Source: Cryptomeria japonica
Lineage: Eukaryota > Streptophyta > Pinopsida > Cupressales > Cupressaceae
Reading direction: 5' to 3'
Assembly: GCF_030272615.1 (NCBI RefSeq)
Contig: NW_026728921.1
Coordinates: forward strand, 1 to 64,000
DNA length: 64,000 nucleotides
Under the pieces are notes generated by a model. The model was not told the origin of the DNA, ran no database searches, and saw only the letters and a program-made list of their open reading frames with translations. This document shows, in pieces, positions 49,904 to 63,110 of this stretch (within the stretch, counting starts at the first letter, position 1; each line of letters opens with the position of its first letter). The position numbers and the translations under genes are program-made.

Positions 49904-50830
49904 TGTAATGTCCCCTTTTTAGGATAACTTCTGTCCTCTAAATCTCAATTATTACTATGGAACTGATCTTTGATAACACTTCAAATTATATAATTGATAT
50001 AATATATGCAACAATAATATCATGCAAGGATATATATAGAGAGAGAGAGATTATGTGTTGATTAATGCTAACTCTGATTGAATAATTACATGTATACCAA
50101 ATGATGTGATCAATATATCGGCTCTTTGTGCAATTCACTTTGATGAGATTATCTCTGCTATATCTGATATGTCATATAAATTATGCAAGCTGAACTTGAT
50201 ATTCAATCGGATGCTATTTCTGATCTAACACTCGAGTATATAAAATGTATATATATATACAATGCTAATGTCGCTGGTATCTATGTGTTGCTGTTTCAGG
50301 TGTGTAGTTATATTCTTGTTGATTCTGTTGTAGACGATTTGCACTCGCAACAATGATGTTGTCTCTGATATATCCTTTTGATCTATGCAACAATGATGTT
50401 GTCTCTGATATTTTCTTTTGATCTATCAAACGAACAGATCCAATAAAGGATAAATAAAAGATCAACGTTTTTCTAATCATCCTTGATGAAGTGTGATCGA
50501 TGTCCCACTTATACCTTGCAAATCGAAGGGTCACATCTTTTGAATGTGTAAGAGACATGTCTTTACCTAACCGTGTGTATTTCCACAGATCGCATCTCTT
50601 TAATTTACTAATTATTATTGTTATCCCTTAATCGATGTCACCCCGATTAGTGCTTCTTCTTTTAATTATTATTATATCTTCATTGTTGTTCTTCTATCTC
50701 AGCCACGTCACTTATAACGTCTCATTGAATCGGTCAAATACTTATCGTGTGTATGGTCTTGCTGCTGTAGATGCTCATAGTGTAGATGTTGGTGATTGAA
50801 CTAGTGGATTGTCTGTATGGGGGCATCACA
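49904..50830. mobile_element. Solo LTR, 927 bp, U5
   Basis: Right end mutated to GGGGGCATCACA. A substitution near 50525 extends the inner minus-strand ORF to 97 codons, which shows how accidental that ORF is. Confidence 0.78.
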
Positions 50831-50970
50831 TTCTATATTCGTCACCTACTCAGAACTCTCCCTTGAAAACTCCTAATCTGTAATATCATTTGTCACAGAG
50901 TTACCTTGGTGGTTCTGTATTCTTTACCTTGGTATGAGCTTAATGTTTGCATGTACTCGTATTATTTCAG

Positions 50971-51053
50971 GAAAAGAACTATTACTAAGAGCCATGGGAT
51001 ATTCAAAGGAGACAAAGATTTATGTTCAGTACCATAAGAAATATGTTCCCTAA
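50971..51053 (+). pseudogene. O-fucosyltransferase-like exon relic, U5
   Basis: Identical peptide to U2. A substitution further upstream (CACAGAG for CACAGAC near 50899) is shared with U6. Confidence 0.35.
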
Positions 51054-52110
51054 TTTGATATGTTCGAAAAAAGGTCCTAATATGAGACAGTTATGACTCG
51101 TAGGTTTTTCAAATTCTTTCTTGTGAACTTGCATTTTCAATAGTCTTCCTGATCTGAAATGGGTATTATTTATTTGAAATCCTTGTTTCATATTGTGGCC
51201 CTGCAAGGTATGCCTTGCAGTTTATTTTCACATTTTTGGAAGCTTTTCATTCCAATATACTGCGAACACGGGACTCGTCTGCTGTCCAATCACTAGCACT
51301 GTAGCACCGCAGTGCATAACACTGAGAACACTAGATGAAACAGCAATATATTTGTCATGGCCCCTAGAAACTATGTTTATTATTTTGCATGACCCTTGTT
51401 GGATGTCCGTTTTGTTATATGGACTATATATGTGTATCAGTTGTAAAGTTGATGTTAATATTATTGAATATAATTATTATCTTTATTATGCTATCTCTTA
51501 TTTAGTGTATTTATTTTGTTTAGAAGACGAATAATGTGTGGGTGTCTTTGGGTGCAGGTATAAAGGTGTATGTGTCAAAGTCTCTGGTTAGCCTTTGGGA
51601 TAATTTAGATTTTTGCAATCCAGTTAAATTGAATTTGTAAATTTAATAATATAAGCAAATCTAGCCAGAATTGTTTGAGCTACCATTTATTACTAAAATT
51701 CTTTATTCAATAATTATTGTTTAGTTATTATTGATTATGAATGCAAATATTGATACTATCATATTTACATATTTGTTAAGTAAAGGTGTTTATAATAAAT
51801 TTACCAAAGAATAATTAACTGAATTTAATATATAATAAATATATTAAATGGTAAACAACAACTAAATATCAATATAAACATAAATTAAAAAAACATGAAT
51901 AAATAAATAGAAGCATATAAACAAATAATTAAATCTATAATGTATGGGGAAGGAGTGCAAAATATAAATAATAGTTAATAAATCTTCCAACTATCCCATG
52001 AGGGGAGGTAGGAAATAAAACAAGGAAATGTATTGAAGGAAATGAACACATGGGTAGGAAGTACATGGCAGCAAAATAATTTATTGGAGAAGCTAGGCAC
52101 CAAAATGTAG

Positions 52111-52242
52111 GACACCATAGTTAATGAGCATGGCCAAAGGCATGGGAGAGATGAATGTAGGACAAAGAGGAGAGCTCTACCATTAAAATGTTATTGCACC
52201 CATGTCTATAGAGGTTGTCCAAAAAAAAAAAAAAGACACCAT
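52111..52242 (+). mobile_element. Poly(A)-ended short retroposed insert, U5
   Basis: A tract is 14 bases. One substitution just before the tail (TATAGAGG for TATAAAGG). Confidence 0.45.
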
Positions 52243-53215
52243 GATGCTAGGCGTGCTTAAAAACCCTATGAACCCTCATAAATCCGATTATCAATACATT
52301 CATTCTGAGCTAGGAAACACAAAAAAAAATGTGAGGGATTGCAACCAAAGGGGGAGAACAAGGAGGAAATGTGTAGGTTCACGCATTGGAAAAACCGTAG
52401 GACTCTATTAATCCAGGTTCATTTATTCTAATTGAAATTATAATTTCTATTATGATCCAATGAATAGATTTTAAATATAATTAATTAAAGTCTTAAATTA
52501 CCCTCTCCTATTGATTTGCAACACACTAGTTATAATATTAATATTTCCATATGCGCTATCGACTCCCTCTATTTATCATGTCTCTAAATTTCACACATTT
52601 TCCATAATCAATGATAGATTTAAAGAAATACATCATAAATTATAACACTTCATAGATTTCACGTATTTATGAATTATGATAGGTACATTAAACAAATCAA
52701 TTACTAGATATATAAAATATCATACTAGTTGTGACGACATTTAGAGGTGTTAACTTGGGAGTTGGATCATGTTAAAATTCAAGAACATAATTACTTTTGT
52801 AGAGCAATAATATATCTCCATAGATGTTAATATCGAACCTTTCTAATAAGATAGCTGAAATAAAAATAGTTCAAACAACTCAGTCTTTTCAAACTCATTT
52901 TTGTAATGTATCACTTTCTAAATCTCATGTGTTGGAGTATTGCATATTTTAGTTGCATAGATTGGAATCTACTTGTTTGAACTCTTGAAATTAAGTAATG
53001 AAGTGGAATGACCAAATTAAGTGCATTCACTCAAAAGTAAAATCAAGACTGCCTTGTATAAGATGTCACTAAAAATGCATATATACTTTATAATAGGAAA
53101 AGCTCAAAGAATACACTCATAGTAACGAAAAAATTCTACCTCAATGGTCTTTTCTTGCCAATATTGCTAGACCCTTAGTGAAGAAGCTGAGTACACAACT
53201 ACACTAATTATTTTT

Positions 53216-55088
53216 ATGAAAACTATATTGGTGGATTGTGTGGACGAGTATGAAGTCCTAAAAAGAGCACACCTGAGACTCGAAGTGAAACAAATTAATG
53301 ATTATGGTCTGAAGATAAACACTCCAAATGTTGTGGATGATGAAAACGATTTTCTTGACCCCCAATTTGTCGATGATAGGAAGCCAGACGTAATACTAGA
53401 AATTGACTGGAAAGAAGATGAGGAAGAACAAATTCAAACCAAGACAATCTTGGTCATTCTAAGAATAGAGAAGTGGGTTAGAAAGAAGAAACTAAGTAGA
53501 AGCTCAAGGAAGGGTTCAACCTCAACCACTAAGGTCTTCAATATCTAATTCTCTTGTCCCATCTTGTGCTGTAAGTTCACTGAAACAGGGAAAAGGAGGA
53601 CAGAGAGAAAAGACAGTGCAAATCAAAGAGGAGACAACTTCTGTCAGAGTCACTCGCTCTAGAACAAGGGACAAAAGACAATCCTTACCTGTTGAAACTA
53701 TGGTGGTTGACCTTGAGATGGATACCACCTCAATTGATCCAATCAAAGAAACAAAAAGTGTTGGCTGATGAGGGTAATAATCGGTAGGAATAGGAAGCCT
53801 CAAATGAAGTTACTACTATGGTAGTAAGGGACGGAAAAGAGATTGGAACTGATTCAGATAAGCCTCAAGTTCCTTCAGGACTAGTATTGTTAGCAAATAT
53901 GTCAAGCAACATTAAGAGAAACATTGTTCCAGCCTCGATTCCAATAGAAGACATGGTGAGTAAATTCTTGGGAAAGACTCCAAAAATGACGAAGTCCAAA
54001 ACTATGTCAAAATTTGACTTTGATGCAGATAGTGGGAACTGGATTGCAGAGATTGCATGCCCATCAACAGATGAAAAGACAGAGAACTCTACATCTCAGG
54101 ACTTCACTGTTGAAAAGATAAATATTGGAATTGCTTCTCAAGCCACGTATGTTCTCCACCTTGAGGATTCAACAAAGAAAATCATAACCAGGACCTGGAA
54201 AGACAAAAAAGATAAGCATTGGATGAAAGAGATGTTACGAAGGATGGTTGAATCCAATGAGGCAATCAATTCTCCGAACCCTCAAACTATGTCATAGATT
54301 CCAATGTCCTTTGATCCTAAGTCCCGTGCAAATTAGAAGAATTTAGCGTAAATACAAAAATGCAGGTTGATCATAGAAACTGTGATGGAGTGGCTAGAAA
54401 AGATTTGAAAGTCTGGTGCAGGGTACTATGTTAATCTAAGCAAGGTATATGATGGGGCAATGCAATTAATGAAGGAGTTGGAAGTTTAAATTGTCAATTG
54501 GAAGAAAGGGGAAGCTAAATGGGCATCAAAAGTTGTGCAGATGTGAGAAGTGTAGAATTACGGGGTAATGAAGTTTCTTGCGAAAAGACCTATGGCTGAC
54601 CTGGATGACAGCATTTTGTATGTGTGCCAGAGGAACATTGAATGGAGAAATTCTCTTATAAAATAGGCTTATGAGGACTTCGCAAAGTTGGTAAACCAAC
54701 TCACAGAATTAGTTAATTAAATAAGAAACGAGCTTGTGTGCAATGGGATTTAATGTTTGAATGATGATTGAAGAACCCTTGAAACGATCAAGGTTATAAT
54801 AGGATCATTTAAGAGGAAAATTGATTATGTGAAAGAGGCTAAGGGTTAGGTTTCAGATGACTTAAGTGTGATTGTTAAGATCGAATCACTCTTGTTTTTA
54901 TGCATTAGACATCTGGATAGTCACTCTGACAAAAGTCGCACAAGTTAACAGGGAAAAAGAGGTCTGGAAGCAATGTACGGCATGCGTGGGATTACCTCAT
55001 CATACAATCATTCAGCACTTCACCACTACTCATGCAGATTGGAAGAAAGAAGCAGTTATCAAACCTGCATAGTGACATTTTTCGTTGA
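53216..55088 (+). pseudogene. Degraded coding relic (copy spanning U5/U6)
   Basis: ORFs at 53216-53548 and 53818-54297. Relative to the 9851 copy I count three changes in the first ORF and eight in the second, all of them altering the amino acid. They include Trp to Leu, Lys to Thr, Thr to Ile, Arg to Trp and Leu to Pro. This argues against purifying selection on the peptide. A one-base loss in an A tract near 54957 also shortens the small downstream ORF. Confidence 0.55.
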
Positions 55089-55893
55089 TGATAAATCCTT
55101 TTTCAATTGTTAGTTGCATAAACAATTTTATATTTATACTGGTTTCACTGACTTTGCAGGGCAGAATTGATGGCTTTCCATGTTTCTTGTTATAATTGTT
55201 TGCCCGGTTGTGGCTATATAACAATATTTTCGAGACTCTAGAAAGATCCAAAAAATTGTGATTTTTCGAGCATCAAACAATATATGTTTATGTTTTGAAT
55301 TGCTTGGAACTGGATTGACTGATTTACAAATCAAAATGATTATGGTGTGTAGTCTTTGAATTTGTGCGTTTAAAGATTGGCGATCTTTCTTTAAAAAATA
55401 AGTTATGTGCATCATACATTATTCTTATCAGTCAATTCTATATTTTCTTGAATTCATTGTAATATATATTTGTTAGAAGATTCGTTCTGGATTGAGTTGC
55501 GTTGATCCCCCTTGCCCTGTGAGGCATGAGAGGGTATCGATCAAAATCAATACTGCATTGAACTTGCTTTGCACTGAATTTATGGAATGAACTTATGCTC
55601 AGATATAGAGTCTGTGGTCTCTTATTTAATCTTTATAATTTTCACTCTTTTTTTATATTATGGCATTCCTTTGTGTTGATAGATGAATGCTAAAACCTTT
55701 TTATGCTTTTTGGTTAAAAGCATCTTCATTTCAAGATTTTCTGTGTAGAATTTATTGCAAATAATATGAGGAGCTTCCCTCTAATGCAGAGGATGGATTT
55801 TGATTAGTTCATCCAACTATTGGTTTATTTGTGTCATTTTATTAAGGGGTGTACAAAAGTGGTATTATCATTTAGAGAAAATAACTATTGCAA

Positions 55894-56908
55894 TTACAAG
55901 AAAGGGACAAATTTGTTAGCCAACCCATACAAACCAAAGCGTTGATCTCCCACTGCTGGTGAAGAAATATATAACTCTTTCCTCACATCCTTCAGTTGTC
56001 TCTTGCACAAAAGCAACAATACCGGCAAGCCTTGCGGCTTCCAAAACCCCATCAGCCCATATTCTCCAACCTCGTATGGGTTCCTTTGCACCATGCCTCT
56101 TCTCTACACCCATTTTTATTGGCACTTGGTGCATAGTAGGATTCTTCTCATTTTGGGAGACAAGCTCCATAGAGAATTCCCTAGGATGCCCAAATACCTC
56201 GGAAAACCTTTCACTGCCCACCATTTTCTTTATACTCCGTCTCCTTGGTGAAGCTCTCTTCACTAGGGTCAACTTCAATTTCTACCACATCTTGAAAATA
56301 ATCCAAAACAAGGCCCAAGCCAGACCTCGTTCGGGGCAACTCTCCCACCACATCAAGAGGCTCGACACGTTGTCTTCGTTTTGACCTGCAATGGTCATCA
56401 TCATGTGTATCTGGAGCACGTAGAATTCTAGGAAACTTTTTTGCTTATAGAAGCACCTCCCATTGCATCAAGCACAACATCCTACACTTCATTAGCCAAG
56501 TCCATAGGCACATATTCTTCTAAGAAAAGGTCTCCTCCCTCTTAAACCACAACCTCTTTTCTAGCATCTTTCTACTAAAAAATTCTGGTGTCTATATAGG
56601 GACTATCTTCAACTCCGACTGAGGCATCACAACTTTCAACCTTCACCACACAAATGCCAACAACTTCTTGACCATTAACAGTTTGGCCAATAACTACCAA
56701 AGATGGCTCAAGATAGGAGCAAATAAGAATCCCAACATCCTTCTCTTTGTTGGATTCTCCTCTTCCATTGAGTTCCCCTTTTTCTTCCAGCCATCCCACC
56801 AAAGCACATGACACTTGAAGCGCTTTTTTACATGGAATATAAAACTACCATAGAAGTTATGAATTTTACCTTCTCCTTCTTCCTCCATCTCTACTCAAGC
56901 CAACCTAG
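55894..56908 (-). pseudogene. Retrotransposon gag-like relic, U6
   Basis: 120-codon ORF at 55916-56278. It lacks the U4/U5 Ala-to-Gly variant but keeps one variant shared by U4, U5 and U6, so variant sharing among units is not strictly nested. Confidence 0.45.
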
Positions 56909-56920
56909 GCTCTGATACCA
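56909..56920 (-). other. Primer-binding site, U6
   Basis: Site intact beside the longest version of the LTR. Confidence 0.88.
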
Positions 56921-56922
56921 AT

Positions 56923-57260
56923 TGTTAGATATAAAGAAGCCGAGAAAAGATAATTGAATGAAACAAAAAATGTTTCACCAATAAATGTCTACATCCACCA
57001 AAGCAGGAAAATCTTATCTATTAGCCGATATCCAGTACATGGCTATACAAATCTATTTATACATTACGTCAGACATAAAATGAAGAGTCAAGGGAAGGCA
57101 AACAGACCGTTGGGCTTCATATACCCAACAAGAAGTATCCCCCTCTCTATATAATTGGGTTGAACAAATAATTTGGAATAAAATTTAATAATATTAGTTA
57201 AATATTATTTAATTATATTTAATTGATAGAATCTATATATAATAATAATTTGGTCTAACA
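56923..57260 (-). mobile_element. Copia-like LTR, U6 (338 bp, extra 23 bp)
   Basis: Carries 23 bases near 56977-56999 that the other units lack, in the part of the LTR between the TATA box and the inner edge (R/U5). The other units could have lost it through the 2-base microhomology CA. U6 may therefore keep the ancestral LTR. Confidence 0.78.
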
Positions 57261-57406
57261 AATTATTTAAAATAAAATTGAATAATATTGATTAATGTGT
57301 ATTTTGTTATATTTAAATAAAATTAAGAATAAAATACTATTTCTCTTCCCTATTCTGTATAATCATCCGTCCATTTATTTGCAGCAAAATAAACTCATAA
57401 GAAAAT

Positions 57407-58452
57407 TATTGAAGCAACTCTTTAAAAAAAGAAATTATAGATTTTTCTCTAAAATAAAAGAATTAATTAAAAAATTCTTACCTACCCTACATTACTAATG
57501 GATAACTTATTGCCCTAGGGCATAATTTTAGTGTAAAATTATAGAAATAACCCTTTCTAAATAAAAATTTCTTCATTCTTCTTTAAAAATATTTTAAAAG
57601 ATAGTAATAGTTCATTATCTACCCAACATAATTGGTTGATCATTTCTTTTTCAAAAGGCATAACTTAGTGAAAAATATAGAAACATCTCCTTGAAAAATC
57701 TTAACTACCCTTTGTAACCATTGGATCAAGTGATAGACATCTCTTTGAAAATTGAAACTATTGTTTCATCTTAAATAAACAATATTTTTATTACCTACCC
57801 TTCTTAACTATTGGGTCACTTACTGCACACGAGGCATAGCCGAAAATTTTAGAAACAACTCCTTGGAAATTATAACTACCCTATGTAACCATTGGATCAC
57901 TAGATAGGAAATTCTTTCTCCTCTAAATAAATAATTTTTCCTTAACTATAACCATTCAATCACCTTATATCCCAGAGGGCATAAGTTTAGTAGGGAATTA
58001 TAGAAACAACTCCTTGGATATTTTAATTACCTTATGTAACCATTGGATCACAATATAAGTAACTCTTTGGAAATTGAATCTATTGATTTTCCTTAAAAAT
58101 AAAACAATATTTCTGGTACCTACCCTTATTAACTATTGCATCACTTATTTGCCACTAGGCATAAATTTAGTGGAAAATTATAGAAAGAACTCCTTGAAAA
58201 TATTAACTACCCTATGTAACCATTGGATCACTAGATAAGCAACTCATAGAAAATTGGAATTATTGATTGACAATAAAAATAAAATGATATTTCTCTTACC
58301 TACACCTCTTAACTATTTGAATGCTTATTTCAAACCATTTGTTTTCTCTACCTACCCCTCTTAACTTTTGGAATGCTTATTTCAAACTATTTATTTTCTC
58401 TACCTACCCACTATCTATTTGACAAAATTTCTCGTTAGCCATTCAACTATTT
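57407..58452. repeat. Alternating-period minisatellite, U6
   Basis: Same monomer number, with more substitutions (for example near 57604, 57849, 58165 and 58201). Confidence 0.75.
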
Positions 58453-59360
58453 ATTTTGCTTCATCGATCAACCTTCACCAATATGTCTTCCTCTTTCTCA
58501 TGACTTTCACCAGTTTGAATGGCCTTGGAGATGTTGGCTTGTAGCTTAGTACTAGAGAGTGTGTTCAGAAATTTTATGTTGTAGGGCTAAGACAATGACA
58601 TTCTTTCGGTAGATGGAGGAAAGTATGAATAATCTTTTCACTTAGATATTAATTTTTTTACACTTTTTCCCATTACAATGATATATTTTTTTGTTTTTTC
58701 CCTCTATATTTATGTGTTTGTTCCTAAGAGTAGTGGAGAACATAAGTAGCACTATGGAGAGCACAAATAGCAGAAATATATCCACATGATAGAAACCAAC
58801 AGAAATAAATATTATATTTCTTTTGTTTTTAATTAAATTAATTTTTTTAATTTTTTTTTCAATTAATAAATTTTATTGTAAAACTCGTTATTTTCTTTAC
58901 ATCTTGAGAACAGAAGTTTATCATCATATTGTTGTAATCTAAAATGTGAAGGTTTTCTCTCCATGTTTCCTTTGCACCAATGAGCTCTTCTACGTCATGC
59001 CTTTGCACCATCTTTTCTTTATACACCTTTTTAATTCAACTTGACATTCTCCGAATATTAATTGAATTCAAGTGCATGTCTGTCTTTCAGGAGGACATTT
59101 GCTTTTAGATTCTGTACTTAATTTGTGCAAAAGTTCCTTCTCGTATATTCATGCACGTAGGAATGTGATAGTGGTTCTAGTCCCACTCAACATTCTTGTG
59201 GCTTCAATGCTCAGGTCTGTCTCAACCTCTTCATATGGGTTTTGCATCTGAGTTTGAAGGAGCTTCTCATACAATGTTTTTATATGCACTATTCATAATT
59301 GTGAAAATAATTTCTGTAATGTTTTTCATGCATGACATTCTTCCTTTGATTGTTTCACAG

Positions 59361-59486
59361 CTTATAAATGGCTCGCAAGGTCCAACTGGGCAACAATGGA
59401 AGGTGGAGTTAGTAAGTATAAACAATAAAGTAGAATTTCGACATGGTTGGCAAGAATTTGTCAGTTATATAGCGATGTTTTACTAG
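59361..59486 (+). pseudogene. B3-domain exon relic, U6
   Basis: Exon peptide identical to U2 even in the most diverged unit. With an exon this short, that is not proof of constraint. Confidence 0.6.
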
Positions 59487-59656
59487 ACATTCATATATAT
59501 GGAAGATTTGGGGGGAAGAAAATTTTCAGTGCTGATAATTTTGAAAAAGCAGATATTCTTTAGAATAAGAGATTCCTTTCTAATAAAATATATAGTTTAA
59601 ATCAATCAGTGGACAATAAATTGTTGATTGATTTAATTTCTCATGAGAAAGATAAC

Positions 59657-59892
59657 AAATAAAAGAACAAGGAGGAAATCTTCATTTTTTGATAGAGCAA
59701 AAGTTTTGTTAAAAAATATAGAGTTTTCCAAATTTTTTAGTTTCATAACTAGCTTCCAGAGTTGCATTTGAACTGTATTTTTTCAGAATAATACAATTTC
59801 ATAAGCTAGCTAGTTATGGAACAGACAAATTTAAAAAGTTCTATCTATTTTTGCTATCAAGAAATGAATATTTTCATTTGGATATTTTATTT
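59657..59892. repeat. Imperfect foldback, U6
   Basis: Same 3-bp insertion as U5, plus substitutions in the left arm (near 59681, 59730 and 59737) that are not compensated in the right arm. Confidence 0.5.
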
Positions 59893-60770
59893 TCAGACTC
59901 ACCGTTATCTTTTTCATCAGAATCCAATTCAATTAGCAATTTCTTGCCTAATGCTTGATTTAAACTAGCATTTTGTTAGAAGGGAACCTCTCATTTGAAA
60001 CAGTGTCTTGTTTTTCAGAATTTTGAGCACTGAAGTTTTTGGCACACCCAGACTTTCCATATATATGAACCTCTAAGTAAAGACAAAAGAAAATCTCACA
60101 CTTCCAGGCTGCAATAATCGAGTCTCCGACAAAGAAGGAGTTGAGTTGTGGGCCAGTTTCCGAACCCAGAGTGGCTGCTTAACAGTTTGATTATGGAGAA
60201 GAATTATAAAAGCAGTTGCACTATTTAACATTTTTTGTTGTCATTTGACAAGAAAACAGTTGCACTATAAAATCTATTATATTAACTCATATTTGTGACC
60301 ATTCGTGTCCAGGAACAAGAATAAGAGGAAATAGTACAGAAGATTCAGCCAAGAGCTGCACCAAAGTTGATAATTTTCTCTACTTCCCACATATTGTTGA
60401 GGGTGTCAAGTCCTTTTGATAGCACACTAGAGATCTCTTTCCTCCAAGGCAATTGCAGCATTTGATAGCATTTCAAATTTATTTCCCATTCCATTAATGG
60501 TGTGTTATTAGCACAAGCTTTCAGCCTGGCTTTCTTATTATATGTGCTCAACAAATGGGTAATTCCTCCTTTTTCTTCTATCTTAGCTTTTCAAGAGAGA
60601 ACAATAATTTTCAGTGGTTCTATCTTACATTAACCTTTCTAAATGTGTAACTGCTACTTTGTAGGAATTAATTTTATTGATATTCTCAGTGGTTCTATGT
60701 AATGTCACTGAGTTACCTACTCAGAACTCTCCCTATAATGTCACTGAGTTACCAATTCTCAGTGGTTCTA

Positions 60771-61697
60771 TGTAATGTCCCCTTTTTAGGATAACTTCTG
60801 TCCTCTAAATCTCAATTATTACTATGGAACTGATCTTTGATAACACTTCAAATTATATAATCGATATAATATATGCAACAATAATATCATGCGAGGATAT
60901 ATATATAGAGAGAGAGATTATGTGTTGATTAATGCTAACTCTGATTGAATAATTACATGTATACCAAATGATGTGATCAATATATCGGCTCTTTCTGCAA
61001 TTCACTTTGATGAGATTATCTCTGGTGTATCTGATATGTCATATAAATTATGCAAGCTGAACTTGATATTCAATCGGATGTTATTTCTGATCTAACACTC
61101 GAGTATATAAAATGTATATATATATACAATGCTAATGTCGCTGGTATCTATGTGTTGCTGTTTCAGGTGTGTAGTTATATTCTTGTTGATTCTGTTGTAG
61201 ACGATTTGCACTCGCAACAATGATGTTGTCTCTGATATATCCTTTTGATCTATGCAACAATGATGTTGTCTCTGATATTTTCTTTTGATCTATCAAACGA
61301 ACAGATCCAATAAAGGATAAATAAAAGATCAACGTTTTTCTAATCATCCTTGATGAAGTGTGATCGATGTCCCACTTATACCTTGCAAATCAAAGGGTCA
61401 CATCTTTTGAATGTGTAAGAGACATGTCTTTACCTAACCGTGTGTATTTCCACAGATCGCATCTCTTTAATATACTAATTATTATTGTTATCCCTTAATC
61501 GATGTCACCCCGATTAGTGCTTCTTCTTTTAATTATTACTATATCTTCATTGTTGTAATTCTATCTCAGCCACGTCACTTATAACGTCTCATTGAATCGA
61601 TCAAATACTTATCGTGTGTATGGTCTTGCTGCTGTAGATGCTCATAGTGTAGATGTTGGTGATTGAACTAGTGGATTGTCTGTATGGGGACATCACA
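60771..61697. mobile_element. Solo LTR, 927 bp, U6
   Basis: Both ends and TTCTA kept. Internal microsatellite changed near 60896, with several substitutions (for example 61024-61026, 61472 and 61557-61558). Confidence 0.78.
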
Positions 61698-61837
61698 TTC
61701 TATATTCGTCACCTACTCAGAACTCTCCCTTGAAAACTCCTAGTCTGTAATATCATTTGTCACAGAGTTACCTTGGTGGTTCTGTATTCTTTACCTTGGT
61801 ATGAGCTTAATGTTTGCATGTACTCGTATTATTTCAG

Positions 61838-61920
61838 GAAAAGAACTATTACTAAGAGCCATGGGATATTCAAAGGAGACAAAGATTTATGTTCAGTACC
61901 ATAAGAAATATGTTCCCTAA
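61838..61920 (+). pseudogene. O-fucosyltransferase-like exon relic, U6
   Basis: Identical peptide to U2. Confidence 0.35.
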
Positions 61921-62977
61921 TTTGATATGTTCGAAAAAAGGTCCTAATATGAGACAGTTATGACTCGTAGGTTTTTCAAATTCTTTCTTGTGAACTTGCA
62001 TTTTCAATAGTCTTCCTGATCTGAAATAGTTATTATTTATTTGAAATCCCTTTTTCATATTGTGGCCCTGCAAGGTATGCCTTCCAGTTTATTTTCACAT
62101 TTTTGGAAGCTTTTCATTCCAATATACTGCGAACACAGGACTCCTCTGCTGTCCAATCACTAGCACTGTAGCACCGCAGTGCATAACACTGAGAACACTA
62201 GATGAAACAGCACTATATTTGTCATAGCCCCTAGAAACTATGTTTATTATTTTGCATGACCCTTGTTGGATGTCCGTTTTGTTATATGGACTATATATGT
62301 GTATCAGTTGTAAAGTTGATGTTAATATTATTGAATATAATTATTATCTTTTTTATGCCATCTCTTATTTAATGTATTTATTTTGTTTAGAAGACGAATA
62401 ATGTGTGGGTGTCTTTGGGTGCAGGTATAAAGGTGTATGTGTCAAAGTCTCTGGTTAGCCTTTGGGATAATTTAGATTTTTGCAATCCAGTTAAATTGAA
62501 TTTGTAAATTTAATAATATAAGCAAATCTAGCCAGAATTGTTTGAGCTACCATTTATTACTAAAATTCTTTATTCAATCATTATTGTTTAGTTATTATTG
62601 ATTATGAATGCTAATATTGATACTATCATATTTACATATTTGTTAAGTAAAGGTGTTTATAATAAATTTATCAAAGAATAATTAACTGAATTTAATACAT
62701 AATAAATATATTAAATGGTAAACAACAACTAAATATCAATATAAACATAAATTAAAAAAACATGAATAAATAAATAGAAGCATATAAACAAATAATTAAA
62801 TCTATAATGTATGGGGAAGGAGTGCAAAATATAAATAATAGTTAATAAATGTTCCAACTATCCCATGAGGGGAGGTAGGAAATAAAACAAGCAAATGTAT
62901 TGAAGGAAATGAACACATGGGTAGGAAGTACATGGCAGCAAAATAATTTATTGGAGAAGCTAGGCACCAAAATGTAG

Positions 62978-63110
62978 GACACCACAGTTAATGAGCATGG
63001 CCAAAGGCATGGGAGAGATGAATGTAGGACAAAGAGGAGAGCTCTACCATTAAAATGTTATTGCACCCATGTCTATAAAGGTTGTCCAAAAAAAAAAAAA
63101 AAGACACCAT
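62978..63110 (+). mobile_element. Poly(A)-ended short retroposed insert, U6
   Basis: Left flank mutated to GACACCAC, right flank GACACCAT intact. A15 tract. Confidence 0.43.

Larger units (their letters stand above)
43377..54221. repeat. Tandem unit U5 (10,845 bp), diverged
   Basis: Visibly more diverged than U1-U4. It has a 3-bp insertion near 48802, a 19-base T tract at 47975-47993, a 14-base instead of 15-base A tract at 52221-52234, and many substitutions. Several derived states, including the 3-bp insertion, are shared with U6. Confidence 0.96.

Noticed and set aside
51193-51534. 113-codon ORF seen only in U5
   Set aside because: Opened by single substitutions in one unit; the other five units have stops, so it is accidental.
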